From: Hordeum vulgare subsp. vulgare
Taxonomy: Eukaryota; Streptophyta; Magnoliopsida; Poales; Poaceae
Direction of reading: 5' to 3'
Assembly: GCF_904849725.1 (NCBI RefSeq)
Contig: NC_058521.1
Location: forward strand, 100,674,244 to 100,738,243
Length of the DNA: 64,000 nucleotides
The notes beneath the pieces are model-generated. The model ran no database searches and was not told the origin of the DNA. It saw nothing but the letters and a program-made list of their open reading frames with translations. Numbering within the stretch: position 1 is the stretch's first letter; every line of letters begins with the position of its first letter. Below are positions 21,140 to 32,408 of the stretch, piece after piece. A program made the translations under genes and the position numbers.

Positions 21140-22538
21140 TGTAAGTGCATCTAGTGCCCCTTAGTGATTTTGGTGGTTTGAAGACTTATAGGTTAAGTAT
21201 CTAATGTGTTTATGAGTGTACACATGATCTATAAGTCACTAAGGAGTTTGCGATATTTGATGAATATCGACCCCTAAAAATGTATATCTTCGGTTGAAGA
21301 AATTGGTCTGAAGCTGAATAATTGAATCGTGAAGAATCTGCGATGAAATTGATATTCCTCATGAAGATATTGAAACTAAGGAATTCGGTGTGTCCTGAAG
21401 AAAATCATTTTGAAGACTTTGAAGCATGAAGATTTACTCTTTCTGTTTTATTTTCTTCACACTTGAGTAATAGGAACACCGTACTGTTAAAAGGGGTCGA
21501 AGTTACACTTTGGAATGAATTTCCTCATGATGCTCAACCCAAGCCTAATCCTACCAAAAGCCTCAAGTGAGGAATACGAGTGACATGAGGACTCTCACAG
21601 TTGAGGGTTCCGACCGTTTCGATAGCCACGCCACATCATTGATCTTATCCACACCAACGGTCATATTATTTAAGGGCATTAGTGTCAAATCATGTCGGGA
21701 TGCTCCCAGGCTATAAATAGCCACCTCCACAACCACTAGCTGGTTGGCTGCTCCGTTAGAAACTGACACTTGTCATAAGAGCAACCCAAATTCCTCAGAG
21801 TCTTCGAGAGTAATTCATCAGTGAGGAAATACACCACCCACCGAAACCACAAACCAAACCTAGTGATTGAGCATCACTGAAGAAGTTGTTCCTGTGTGGG
21901 ACTGAAGCCTTTTACCTTTGAGGACTGTGCATCCTCCAGACGGTTAGGCGTCATGGTCTAGAGCTTTCCAGCAGTCAATTGTGGATCGCCGCGTGACCAA
22001 GTTTGTGAGGGTTTGGAAGTCTACCCTGAAGACTTACCACGAGTGTTGGGCGAGGACTGTGTGTTCTTAGCTCAAGGAGAACATGGTAGGGACTGTGTGT
22101 CCTTTGGTTTCAGTACCAAGCCGCTCCAAACCAGATGTACGACTGTCACAGCAGTTGGAACCGGGTCATCAACTACTATCTTCGCTGTGAAACGGGTTCT
22201 AATTCCTCAACACATTACTTTCCTCAGATTATGTGTTGATGACTTTCACTGCTACTGTTTGAAGAATTTGCTGAAGACTTTCTCTGAAATTCCTCAACCC
22301 CAAAATCTTCAAGCTAGTTAATCCTCATCTGTTTTCTGCGTGCCTGCTCACTGTGCAATATGTTCTCACATTCCTCACTCTGAAAAACTGTTGTTGTGAA
22401 ACTTTGCACTTCTGATCCTTTACTGTTTCCGCTGTAAGTTAGTCATGAGTGAGGAATTTCCTCAAAAGGAATTTCCTCAGTGATGAAATTCTAAAAATCT
22501 CCTATTCAACCCCCTCTAGTCGATATAACACACTTTCA
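21140..22538 (+). repeat. Sirevirus middle LTR, 1399 bp
   Basis: Full-length match to 8195-9592, preceded by a polypurine tract and also followed by a primer site (22541) and gag, so it acts as 3' LTR of the left unit and 5' LTR of the right unit. It ends CGATATAACACACTTTCA, with one base different from the other two termini. Its TATA box is at 21712-21719. Confidence 0.93.
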
Positions 22539-22605
22539 ATTGGTATCAGAGCAAGGTACTCCCTTGTTCTGTGTGATTTTGGTTTAACCACCTGGAGTTT
22601 TAGTT

Positions 22606-23124
22606 ATGTCGACTGCAGGCATGTTTAAGGTCACTGAAGCATGTCCTACCTTCGAAGGAAAGAACTTTCCCTTCTGGAAGAACAAGATGCAAATGCATCT
22701 ACAAGCTATTGATAATGATCTTTGGTATATTGTGGAACATGGCGTCCCCATCATCTCTGCTAGTGTTTCTGTTGCTGATGTGAAGAAATTCAAGCAACTC
22801 GATTCTCAAGCGAAGAATATCATCTGTGGTCATCTGAGCCCAGGCCAGTTTGGAAGAGTGAGTGCTTTGGGCTCTGCAACACTGATCTGGGAGATATTGT
22901 GCAAAGTAAATGAAGGAGTATCAACCCAGCGTGACTCTCGTGTTGATATTCTTCACAATCTCTTCAATCACTTCAAGAGGCATGACAATGAAAGCTGCCA
23001 AGACACCTTTGATCGCCTCACTGACATATCAAATGAACTGCAAGCACTGGGAGCTCGAGACATTACTGATCACGAAGTTGTGAAGAAACTGCTGAGATCT
23101 TTGGACTCTTCATTTGATACTCTT
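22606..23124 (+). pseudogene. second Sirevirus gag, truncated after about 170 codons
   Basis: Matches the first 520 bp of the gag at 9660 with scattered substitutions (for example STAGMF for LTAGMF). It stops at HFDT-like text where the sequence jumps to the last 20 bp of the LTR. The open frame continues past the join into unrelated flank to about 23250, which is meaningless. Confidence 0.9.
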
Positions 23125-23144
23125 GTCGATATAACGCACTTTCA
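23125..23144 (+). repeat. terminal 20 bp of a third Sirevirus LTR
   Basis: Reads GTCGATATAACGCACTTTCA (approximately 23125-23144), the exact end of the 5' LTR, joined directly to the interior of gag. It is followed by GGCCT. Short CTCT/TTGT similarity at the join suggests illegitimate recombination. Confidence 0.88.
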
Positions 23145-23149
23145 GGCCT
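23145..23149. repeat. target site duplication GGCCT, right copy (Sirevirus)
   Basis: Matches 8190-8194. It establishes 23144 as an original LTR terminus and not a random breakpoint. Confidence 0.9.
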
Positions 23150-23790
23150 CTCTATTGAGCCTAGGTAGGACTACGACATGTCGATCGGCTGAGGTTGGGG
23201 ATTACTCGAGCAAGTATGTCCGGCCAATGTTGATCCAGCGTGACGGGTAAGTTTGTGCACCCCTCTAGTGAAGTGTATATATTCGAATAGCCGTGTCCAC
23301 AGTAACGGCCGCTCAGAATTGTATCCCGATCTAATACAACTAGAAGTGTGACTTAAATTTAAATGTTATTTCCGAGATTGCTTTCTCGCAGGGAGTCGAG
23401 GAAGGATCTGTGGGCGTTACTTAATAAACTTTCTACATTTTACTTATGCTCATCTACACTCTTGTGATGCTGCAAGACCGTGAAGATGCTAGTCTTCGAT
23501 AGGACTAGGTCTTCCTCCTCTATTCTGGCATTTCTGCAGTTTAGTCCAAAGATATAGCCCCATTTCTGTGATACTAATGCATACTGAGCATAGTTCTAAT
23601 TTCGGTCTTGCGAGTACTTTGCCCCTTTTTGCCTTGATACGATTGTTGCGACCAGATGACGGAGTCCGGGAGCCAGTTGTTACCGGTGACGACCGCTGCT
23701 ACCCCGACGGAGCTTACTACTACGTGGAGCCTGCTGAGTAATTAGGAGGCTCCCAGGCAGGAGGCCTTGCCTTGCTCCCCATTTCCCCCT
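23150..23790. other. unassigned flank of the Sirevirus
   Basis: Continues the interrupted flank from 8194. No frame or repeat boundary is recognised. A phrase encoding about YPDGAYYYVEPAE (23690-23735) looks coding-like but is short. It may be part of an LTR of another family. Confidence 0.4.
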
Positions 23791-24070
23791 TGATATGATT
23801 TTCGCTTTATGGTTGACCATATGAAAGTAAAATTGCCATGCAAATGATTGTCATGGTCCTCTATAAAAAGTAAATAGTATTGCTAGAAGACCATACTATA
23901 GGGACTGCCATGCAAATGATTGCCTTACTTTGGCTAAAAACGAGAGGAATTTCCTCCAATAGCATTGTGTTTTTCACATACTTCGCAAAGCGATGATGCT
24001 AATCATTGATTATATATTTTGTCGAGGCTTTGATCTATATGTTGTCATCAATTACCAAAAAGGGGAAGAT
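23791..24070 (+). other. 3' end of a copia interior with polypurine tract
   Basis: AT-rich spacer ending TCATCAATTACCAAAAAGG then GGAAGAT at 24061-24070, the usual context before a Sirevirus-like 3' LTR (compare 21110-21139). It contains a direct repeat of TGCCATGCAAATGATTG (23838 and 23910). The tract marks the start of the copia LTR at 24071. Confidence 0.65.
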
Positions 24071-24208
24071 TGAAAACACAATTGCTCCCTAAGGTGGTTT
24101 TGGTAATTAATAACAACATATGTGTCATTGAACTAATGATTCTATCCAAGTATATTTCAGAAAAGTTAAAGATGCATTGGCTAAAGGATTGTGAGGAGAA
24201 ACCCCTTG

Positions 24209-24213
24209 ATGCA
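24209..24213. repeat. target site duplication ATGCA, left copy
   Basis: Matches 46545-46549 and bounds the TGTAACA-type element 24214-46544. Confidence 0.88.
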
Positions 24214-24991
24214 TGTAACATCCCAAATTTTGGAATGTTAATATAATTATTAGATTGATTGTTTGGTTGTTTGAATGATTGAAAATTGAGTGAAGTTTGA
24301 AACTTTTTCAAACTTTTGAATGAGAGGGAATAAAACGACTTTCCCCTTTTTCCTGTGAATTCAAATTCCTCCATTTAAAATTAGCGAGAGAAGATAGCAT
24401 GACTTCTTCAACTATAAAGAATTTGAATCAAGGTGGCATTTGAATTTCTTTCGATTTTTTTGCTTTGCATTTTATTTTTCTTCACTCACGGAATGCCAGG
24501 TACAATATCTTGCCAAGCAAGAAAAAGAGAGGAGGCACATGACCCTCCAAACCAGGGATATTCCTTGAAATATTTTGAACCATAAAACCCAAGGGGTATT
24601 TGAAAAAAATATTTGCAAAAAGAAAATAAATCATTTAGGGAATTTTTTGAAAAAAAAACATTTTTTGAAGTATTTAATTTGGCCGTGGAAAAATGTCCAT
24701 CTTTTAGAGTTTAACTTTCTGTTAATTTTAATATATAAGAACCCTATATTCCGAGTAATATTTTGTTTCCTTTTATCGTTTTAGTTTCCCGTTTAAAAAA
24801 AAAAGGAAAAATCGCGTTTAATAGGAAATATCTCGCTAGCCCATTAAGGAGTTTCCAAATCTTCCCCGTTTAGTATCTTCTCCTTCGTGTGGTCATTCAT
24901 GTGCTCAGGACCTTCCATGGCAATGGAGACAGTGAATCTCCACCTTCCCAATCTCCCTCTCCCTTCCTTCCCGACGCCTCCCGAGCCCCTC

Positions 24992-24999
24992 TATATAAA
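24992..24999 (+). promoter_or_regulatory. TATA box of the TGTAACA-type LTR
   Basis: CTATATAAAG ahead of a very C-rich transcript leader. The frames of 80-160 codons in that leader are a by-product of its base composition. Confidence 0.7.
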
Positions 25000-26226
25000 G
25001 CCCCGCCCCTCCTCGTTCCATTTTCCCCATCACCACCTCGAACCGCTGCCTCATGCAACCCCCACCTCGCGGGAGTCGGCCCACTGCAGCACCTACAGGA
25101 TCTCCCTTCGGCACCCCCACCCCTCCTCCAGCGTCCCACCCCCTCCTGCGCACCCCCCACACCCCCTCACCCTGCCGCCCCCATACCCCTGCCACGCCCC
25201 TTCTCCCGCCCGAGCAAGCTCCACCTCGCCGGCCAACCTCCTAGCCACGGCCAACCTTCCATCCACGGTGAGGATAACCTTTTGTTTTTTTGTTTTGTTT
25301 TTTGTTTTTTTGTTTTTGTTTTCTTTCCCTTCCTTCTTTCTTTTATTTACACCGTTAGATCTAGATCGTAGGGTGTAGAATTAAAGTAACTTACCCATTC
25401 AGTTTTCCTTAAAGAATCGGTCAACCAGTTAAGTGAACCGAATAGTTTTCCCTACATAGCGGCCGTTTAAAAGTTAGGTCTAGCAGCGCACGGATTTTAG
25501 CAAATCAGATCGTGCCAGGTCATCGTTTCTTTTTTCTATTTTAAATCTGTAACAGAAATAGTTCTGTTTTTGTTTTCTTAATAACTTCTAATCTACAAAT
25601 CCAATTGAAGTGATTATTTTTGAGTTAGATCACAAATTTCTTGTAGTTTCTAAAAATATATAATTTGAATATTTTTGAATTTATAAAAAATGGGTCAGGA
25701 TAGATTTGATTTAATTTGTTTTGCTTATACCGGGAGTTTTAAAATAGCTTTTGAATTGATTCTTTTTGCTACTGATCACTATTGACTTTTTTGCTATTGT
25801 TTGAAAGTTGTGTTATTTTGATTTCTTGTCATTATCGTTCTTATTGGGTGTATGTGCTTGTGTCGGTAGATCATCCAGAGTGTGAAGCTTGTTACCTAGA
25901 AGCGCTCGAACTCGACAACCATCAGCAAGGCAAGTCACGTTGATCATATTCTACCTATGTTTTATATGCATAGTAGTTCTACCTTCTTCACCCAATTGCA
26001 TGCAAAGTAGGTACTTGGAAATTTGGATCTTGATGTAGTATCATGTGGTAGGCACCCATCACCCTTGTTACTTTGGCCGGGACGTTATTGTGGTATGCTC
26101 CTAGTAGACGGAGTTTGGTTGAGTGTTTATCATGAGAGTTCCGAGAACTTAATAATCAAGACGTGAAGACTCAAAGACTTGCAAGACCTCGGAACGAAAT
26201 ATACCTCTAGGTGAAGGATGGTTTAG

Positions 26227-26406
26227 ATGAAATCCGTGGGGAAACGAGAGGACGACCCGGGATGCATTGAGAAGCGCCATGACATCTTGCGGAAAGCTTC
26301 ACCCAGGCACAAAGAGATGGATGGATACTTCAAGACCCAAGGCTTACCTGTAGAGCCACAAGTCATTATGGGCTCTGGCTTGGTTGGAGAACGTGGTGGC
26401 TCTTGA
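26227..26406 (+). CDS. small LTR reading frame, 59 residues, doubtful
   Basis: Frame beginning MKSVGKREDDPGCIEK and containing KRHDILRKASPR and FKTQGLPVEPQVIMGSG. The right LTR copy keeps the same frame at 45593-45805 with changes, and there it runs to 70 residues. It has no recognised domain. Because the two LTRs are copies of one sequence, agreement shows descent but not selection. It may be noise. Confidence 0.25.
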   Translation: MKSVGKREDDPGCIEKRHDILRKASPRHKEMDGYFKTQGLPVEPQVIMGSGLVGERGGS

Positions 26407-27148
26407 CACACGGTGCTACGAGATGTAGAAGAACGGTAGGATTGGATGGGCACCGTCAGAGTCTCAGAGGAACCCGTTGAAAGACCATGTTTTCATCAGC
26501 CGGTTCTCAAACACCCTGAAGTGCGAGGACTTCAACGGAGGCGATCAAATCCTGTGGGGAACGTGTGCAAAAATCTGCAGAGTACTCAAACGTAATCGAT
26601 TAGCAGTGTCCACGATCACGGACAACTTGAGCCAAAGGAACTAAAACTATCAGGAATTCTCAACACCATTAACTTATTGATGTGGGTAATATTGATAACT
26701 TGGGTATGAGAAATGGTTGGTGGAACCATCTCATTAACTACCAACAATGTAGTAAATTTAATTTTAATCTCTCTTGTTCTAGGAAAAATTTGCTTTACGC
26801 AAAACTTAAACTACAACCCCACCTGCCATATATGCATATAGAATACATGATATTTTCATCCTCTCTTTTGTGACTTGCCGGCATATTCAATATGCCGACC
26901 TACACGGTTACAACGTCTTATGTTGCAGATACTTTCTTCGACGATTAAGAGTATGATTCAGGGTTCCGGTCCGCACTGAACCTGTCGTTGGTGTTTATTG
27001 GGAGTCCACTCCCTTCGACTGTTTCCGCTAATATTTTTGAGGTATATATCAATTTAACGTTATTTACATGTGATTGCACTTTGATATATACATTGATGTA
27101 CTGTGTGTGCCAGCATACCGATCCAGGGATGGCACAAATACACAGAGG

Positions 27149-27215
27149 CTCCCTCCAGCGCCCCCACCCCCTCCTCCAGCGCCCCACCCCCTCCTACGCA
27201 CCCCCCACACCCCCT
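27149..27215 (+). repeat. right LTR copy of the TGTAACA-type element, first piece
   Basis: C-rich sequence matching 25102-25180 of the left copy, including CTCCTCCAGCG and GCACCCCCCACACCCCCT. It begins abruptly after ACACAGAGG, so the join lies at 27148/27149. It is cut at 27215 by the Sabrina-like insertion. Confidence 0.8.
27211..27215. repeat. target site duplication CCCCT, left copy
   Basis: Matches 44458-44462 and bounds the Sabrina-like element. Confidence 0.85.
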
Positions 27216-28874
27216 TGATGTTTGTTGTGTATCCCCGGCAACGGCGCCAGAAATACTTCTCATGTTTGTTGTGTATCCCTTGCAATGGCGCCAGAAATAG
27301 TTATGTCGACGGCACCATGAATCATTCAGCTACGGCTACGCCTTAAGGGACTTCCTAGGTAATTATGCAAAGGATTTCCCCCGTGGCCTTGGAGCCTTGC
27401 GTTGGTGTTCCCTCGAAGCGGAAAGGGTGATGTAGCACAGTGACGGTAAGTATTTCCCTCAGTTTGAGAACCAAGGTATCAATCCAACGGAAGAGTATCT
27501 CAAGATCCTGCACAAACACAAAAGCTTGCAGCCAACGCTATGAAGGGGTTGTCAATCCCTTATAGATTGTTTGCCAAGTGAGAACTGAAAGCAACAAAGT
27601 AACAAAGCAAAGTAAAAGTGGAGATGTAAACGATGGATGTGAATAGACTCGGGGGCCATAGTGTTTACTAGTGGCTTCTCTCATGAAAGCAAGTAGACGG
27701 TGGGTGAACAAATTACCGTTGAGCAATTGATAGAATTGTGCAGAGTCGTGACGATATCTGTGCAATGATTATTTCTATAGGCATCACGTCCGAAACAAGT
27801 AGACCGATACTTTCTGCATCTACTACTATTACTCCACACGTGGACCGCTATCCAGCATGCATCTAGTGTATTAAGTCCATAAGAACAGAGTAACGCCTTA
27901 AGCAAGATGACATGATGTAGAGGGATAATCTCAAACCAATGATAAAAACCCCATCTTTTTACCCTTGATGGCAACTGCTTGATGTTTGCCTTGCTGCCCC
28001 TACTGTCACTGGGAAAGGTCACCACATGGCAGAACCCAAAACCAAGCACTTCTCCCATTGCAAGAATCATAGATCTAGTTGGCCAAACAAAACCCAAGAC
28101 TCGGAGAGACTTACAAGGATATCAAATCATGCATATAAGAAATCAGCAAAGACTCAAATATATATCATAGATAATATCATCACAAGTACACAATTCATCG
28201 GATCTTGATAAACACACCGCCAAAGAAGATTACATCGGATAGATCTCCATGAAGATCATGGAGAACTTTGTATTGAAGATCCAAGAGAGAGAAGAAGCCA
28301 TCTAGCTACTAACTACGGACCCGTAGGTATGAAGTGAACTACTCACGAGTCATTGGAGGGGCGATGATGATGATGAAGAAGCCCTCCACCTTGAAAGTCC
28401 CCTCCGGCAGGGTGCCGGGGAGGGTATCCAGATGAGATCTCGCGGAAACGGAAGCTTGCTGTGGCGGAAAAGTATTTTCGAGGATCCCCTGATTTTTTGC
28501 GGAATATTTGGGAATTTATAGGCCAAAGACCTAGGTCAGGGGGCGGCGAGGGAGGCCACAAGCCTGCCCACCGCCGCCCCCCTGGTGGCGGAGTGGGGGC
28601 TTGTGGGCTCCCTGGAGTCCACCTGGCTTATCCCAAAAGCCCCCTGAACTTCTTCCGTTCGGGAAAAAATCATTTCGGGGTTTTTCTTCCGTTTGGACTC
28701 TGTTCCAAAATCGGATCTGAAAAGAGTCAAAAACACAAAAAACAGGAAGTGGCACTTGCGAGTGAATTAATAAGTTAGTCCCAAAAATATATAAAAAGGT
28801 ACATAAAACATACAAAGAAGGCAAGATAACAGCGTGAAACCATCGAAAATTATAGATACGTTTGAGACGTATCA
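27216..28874 (-). repeat. Sabrina-like 3' LTR, 1659 bp
   Basis: Plus-strand ends TGATGTTTGTTGTGTATCC and GTTTGAGACGTATCA. It matches 42795-44457 over its whole length. Near 27236-27290 it includes two copies of the primer-site-like block GCAACGGCGCCAGAAATA, which should lie outside an LTR. Confidence 0.9.
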
Positions 28875-28912
28875 AGCATCCCCAAGCTTAACTCCTGCTC
28901 GTCCTCGAGTAG
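28875..28912 (-). promoter_or_regulatory. polypurine tract of the Sabrina-like element
   Basis: On the minus strand GAGGACGAGCAGGAGTTAAG then CTTGGGGATGC lies directly before the 3' LTR. Similar CATCCCCAAGCTT words occur at 39780 and 39835. Confidence 0.65.
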
Positions 28913-29318
28913 GGAAGTGATAAGAATGAATTTTTGATGCTTTCATGCTACCTAGCATATGTGTCCTTTGTAATTCCTCTTATGTGACGTGAATGTTCAG
29001 ATCCATTAGATTCAAAACAATAGTTTGCTATTGACGTGGAAACAATAATAATTCAAGCAAACTAGCAAAGTAATCATGAACTTTCAAAATAACAAGGCCA
29101 AAAGAAAGTTATCCCTACAAAAGCATATAGTCTGGCTATGCTCTATCATCATTGCACAGCAAATTTACATCATGCACAACCCCGGTATTGGCCAAGTAAT
29201 TGTTTCATACCTTTACTTTCTCAAACATTTTCAACTCTCACGCAATACATGAGCGTGAGCCATGGTTATAGCACTATAGATGGTGTGGAATGTGGTGGGG
29301 GTTGCAAGAAAAAAAGGA
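28913..29318 (-). other. Sabrina-like interior, no gene
   Basis: Untranslated part between the BARE insertion point and the 3' LTR. It matches 60060-60470 of the other minus-strand element (for example AGAAAGTTATCCCTACAAAA). Confidence 0.7.
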
Positions 29319-29323
29319 GAAGA
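29319..29323. repeat. target site duplication GAAGA, left copy (BARE)
   Basis: Identical to 38270-38274. The uninterrupted relative at about 60470 shows the pre-insertion sequence with a single copy. Confidence 0.92.
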
Positions 29324-31152
29324 TGTTGGAATTATGCCCTAGAGGCAATAATAAATATAGTTATTATTATAATTCCTGTATCAAGATAATAGTTTATTAT
29401 CCATGCTATAATTGTATTGAATGAAGGCTCATTTACATGTGTGGATACATAGACAAAACACCGTCCCTAGCATGCCTCTAGTTGGCTAGCCAGTTGATCA
29501 ATGATAGTCAGTGTCTTCTGATTATGAACAAGGTGTTGTTGCTTGATAACTGGATCACGTCATTGGGAGAATCACGTGATGGACTAGACCCAAACTAATA
29601 GACGTAGCATGTTGATCGTGTCATTTTGTTGCTACTGTTTTCTGCGTGTCAAGTATTTATTCCTATGACCATGAGATCATATAACTCACTGACACCGGAG
29701 GAATGCTTTGTGTGTATCAAACGTCGCAACGTAACTGGGTGACTATAAAGATGCTCTACAGGTATCTCCGAAGGTGTTAGTTGAGTTAGTATGGATCAAG
29801 ACTGGGATTTGTCACTCCGTGTGACGGAGAGGTATCTTGGGGCCCACTCGGTAATACAACATCACACACAAGCCTTGCAAGCAATGTAACTTAGTGTAAG
29901 TTGCGGGATCTTGTATTACGGAACAAGTAAAGAGACTTGCCGGTAAACTAGATTGAAATAGGTATGCGGATACTGACGATCGAACTTCGGGCAAGTAACA
30001 TACCGAAGGACAAAGGGAATGACATACGGGATTATACGAATCCTTGGCACTGAGGTTCAAACGATAAGATCTTCGTAGAATATGTAGGATCCAGTATGGG
30101 CATCCAGGTCCCGCTATTGGATATTGACCGAGGAGTCTCTCGGGTCATGTCTACATAGTTCTCGAACCCGTAGGGTCTGCACACTTAAGGTTCGACGTTG
30201 TTTTATGCGTATTTGAGTTATATGGTTGGTTACCGAATATTGTTCGGAGTCCCGAATGAGATCACGGACGTCATGAGGGTTTCCGGAATGGTCCGGAAAC
30301 GAAGATTGATATATAGGATGACCTCATTTGATTACCGGAAGGTTTTCGGAGTTACCGGGAATGTACCGGGAATGACGAATGGGTTCCGGGAGTTCACCGG
30401 GGGGGGGGGGGCAACGCACCCCGGGGAAGCCCATAGGCCTTGGGGGAGACACACCAGACCTTAGTGGGCTGGTGGGACAGCCCACAAGTGGTCTATGCGC
30501 CAAGAGAAGAAAAATCAAGAGGAAAAGAAAAAAAAAGGGAGGAGGTGGGAAGGGAGGAGGACTCCCTCCCACCAAACCTAGTCCAACTCGGTTTGGGGGG
30601 GGGGAGAGTCCTCCCCCTTGGCTCGGCCGACCCCCTTGAGGGTCCTTGGACCCCAAGGCAAGGCCCCCTCCCTCCCACCTATATATACGGAGGTTTTAGG
30701 GCTGATTTGAGACGACTTTTCCACGGCAGCCCGACCACATACCTCCACGGTTTTTCCTCTAGATCGCGTTTCTGCGGAGCTCGGGCGGAGCCCTGCTGAG
30801 ACAAGGTCATCACCAACTTCCGAAGCGCCGTCACGCTGCCGGAGAACTCTTCTACCTCTCCGTCTCTCTTGCTGGATCAAGAAGGCCGAGATCATCGTCG
30901 AGCTGTACGTGTGCTGAACGCGGAGGTGCCGTCCGTTCGGTACTAGATCGTGGGACTGATCGCGGGATTGTTCGCGGGGCGGATCGAGGGACGTGAGGAC
31001 GTTCCACTACATCAACCGCCTTCTCTAACGCTTCTGCTGTACGGTCTATGAGGGTACGTAGATCACTCATCCCCTCTCGTAGATGGACATCACCATGAGA
31101 GGTCTTCGTGCGCGTAGGAAAATTTTTGTTTCCCATGCGACGTTCCCCAACA
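29324..31152 (+). repeat. BARE 5' LTR, 1829 bp
   Basis: Starts TGTTGGAATTATGCCC and ends TTCCCCAACA. It contains a 13-G run near 30399-30411 (16 in the 3' LTR), a TATA box at 30680 and a leader region downstream. Several frames of about 100 codons in the GC-rich part are accidental. Confidence 0.95.
30680..30687 (+). promoter_or_regulatory. TATA box of the BARE 5' LTR
   Basis: TATATATA about 1.36 kb into the LTR, preserved at 37797-37804. BARE elements are known to be transcribed from such boxes. Confidence 0.75.
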
Positions 31153-32408
31153 GTGGCATCATGAGCTAGGTTCATGCGTAGATGTCTTCTCGAGTAGAAC
31201 ACAAAAGTTTTTGTGGGCGGTGATGTGCGTTTTGCTGCCCTCCTTAGTCTTTTCTTGATTCCGCGGTATTGTTGGATTGAAGCGGCTTGGACCGACATTA
31301 CTCGTACGCTTACGAGAGACTGGTTTCATCGTTACGAGTAACCCCCTTTGCTCAAAGATGACTGGCAAGTGTCGGTTTCTCCAACTTTAGTTGAATCGGA
31401 TTTGACCGAGGAGGTCCTTGGATGAGGTTAAATAGCAACTCATATATCTCCGTTGTGGTGTTTGCGTAAGTAAGATGCGATCCTACTAGATACCCTTGGT
31501 CACCATGTAAAACATGCAACAACAAAATTAGAGGACGTCTAACTTGTTTTTGCAGGGTATGATTGTGATGTGATATGGCCAACGATGTGATGTGATATAT
31601 TGGATGTATGATATGATCATGTTGTAATAGAAATATCGACTTGCACGTCGATGGTACGGCAACCGGCAGGAGCCATAGGGTTGTCTTTATACTAACGTTT
31701 GTGCTTGCAGATGCGTTTACTATTTTGCTAGGATGTAGCTTTAGTAGTAATAGCATAAGTAGCACGACAACCCCGATGGCAACACGTTGATGGATGATCA
31801 TGGTGTGGCACCGGTGACAAGAAGATCGTGCCGGTGCTTAAGTGATGGAGATCAAGAAGCACGTAAAGATGGCCATATCATGTCACTTATGAATTACATG
31901 TGATGTTAATCCTTTTATGCACCTTATTTTGCTTAGAACGATGGTAGCATTATGAGGTGATCTCTCACTAAAATTTCAAGACGAAATTGTGTTCTCCCCG
32001 ACTGTGCACCGTTGCTATAGTTCGTCGTTTCGAGACACCACGTGATGATCGGGTGTGATAGACTCAACGTTCACATACAACGGGTGCAAAACAGTTGCGC
32101 ACGCGGAACACTCGGGTTAAGCTTGACGAGCCTAGCATGTGCAGACATGGCCTCGGAACACATGAGACCGAAAGGTCGATCATGAATCATATAGTTGATA
32201 TGATTAGCATAGGGATGCTTACCACTGAAACTATACTCGACTCACGTGATGATCGGACTTGGGATAGTGTAAGTGGATCATGAACCACTCAAATGACTAG
32301 AGAGATGTACTTTCTGAGTGGGAGTTTAGCATATAATTTGATTAAGTTGAACTCTAATTATCTTGAACATAGTCTAAGTCCACTTTGAATATATTTGTGT
32401 TGTAGATC
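31153..32408 (+). other. BARE primer binding site and untranslated leader
   Basis: TGGCATCATGAGC at 31154 follows the LTR end and resembles the initiator methionine tRNA site. The long leader to the gag ATG has no supported gene and matches the leader of the minus-strand copia at 4094-5360. Confidence 0.8.

Larger units (their letters stand above)
8195..23144 (+). mobile_element. Maximus/Sirevirus-type Ty1-copia element, recombined tandem form
   Basis: Order: LTR (8195-9592), primer site, gag, pol, extra ORF, polypurine tracts, LTR (21140-22538), primer site, first 520 bp of a second gag, then the last 20 bp of a third LTR (23125-23144). One 5-bp duplication, GGCCT, flanks the complete structure, so both units descend from one insertion. 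Unequal recombination between LTRs would create LTR-body-LTR-body-LTR, and a later deletion would remove most of the second body and third LTR. The large size, the extra gene after pol and the multiple GGGGGAG tracts are Sirevirus features. The two full LTRs differ by roughly 3% by eye. Confidence 0.88.
24214..27148 (+). repeat. TGTAACA-type LTR, left copy, lacking only its last 30 bp
   Basis: Runs from the LTR start to ACACAGAGG at 27148. The copy at 46511-46544 shows that about 30 bp more (ending TCGCTACA) belong to the LTR. It contains a TATA box, a C-rich leader (25000-25250) and a T/G-rich simple tract (25281-25325). From 25102 onward it is matched by the right copy. Confidence 0.82.

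Noticed and set aside
24887..25378. Overlapping proline-rich frames of 80-163 codons on both strands
   Set aside because: They lie in the C-rich leader of an LTR just after its TATA box. Frames on both strands and in several phases are expected from the base composition, and the second LTR copy does not keep them all.
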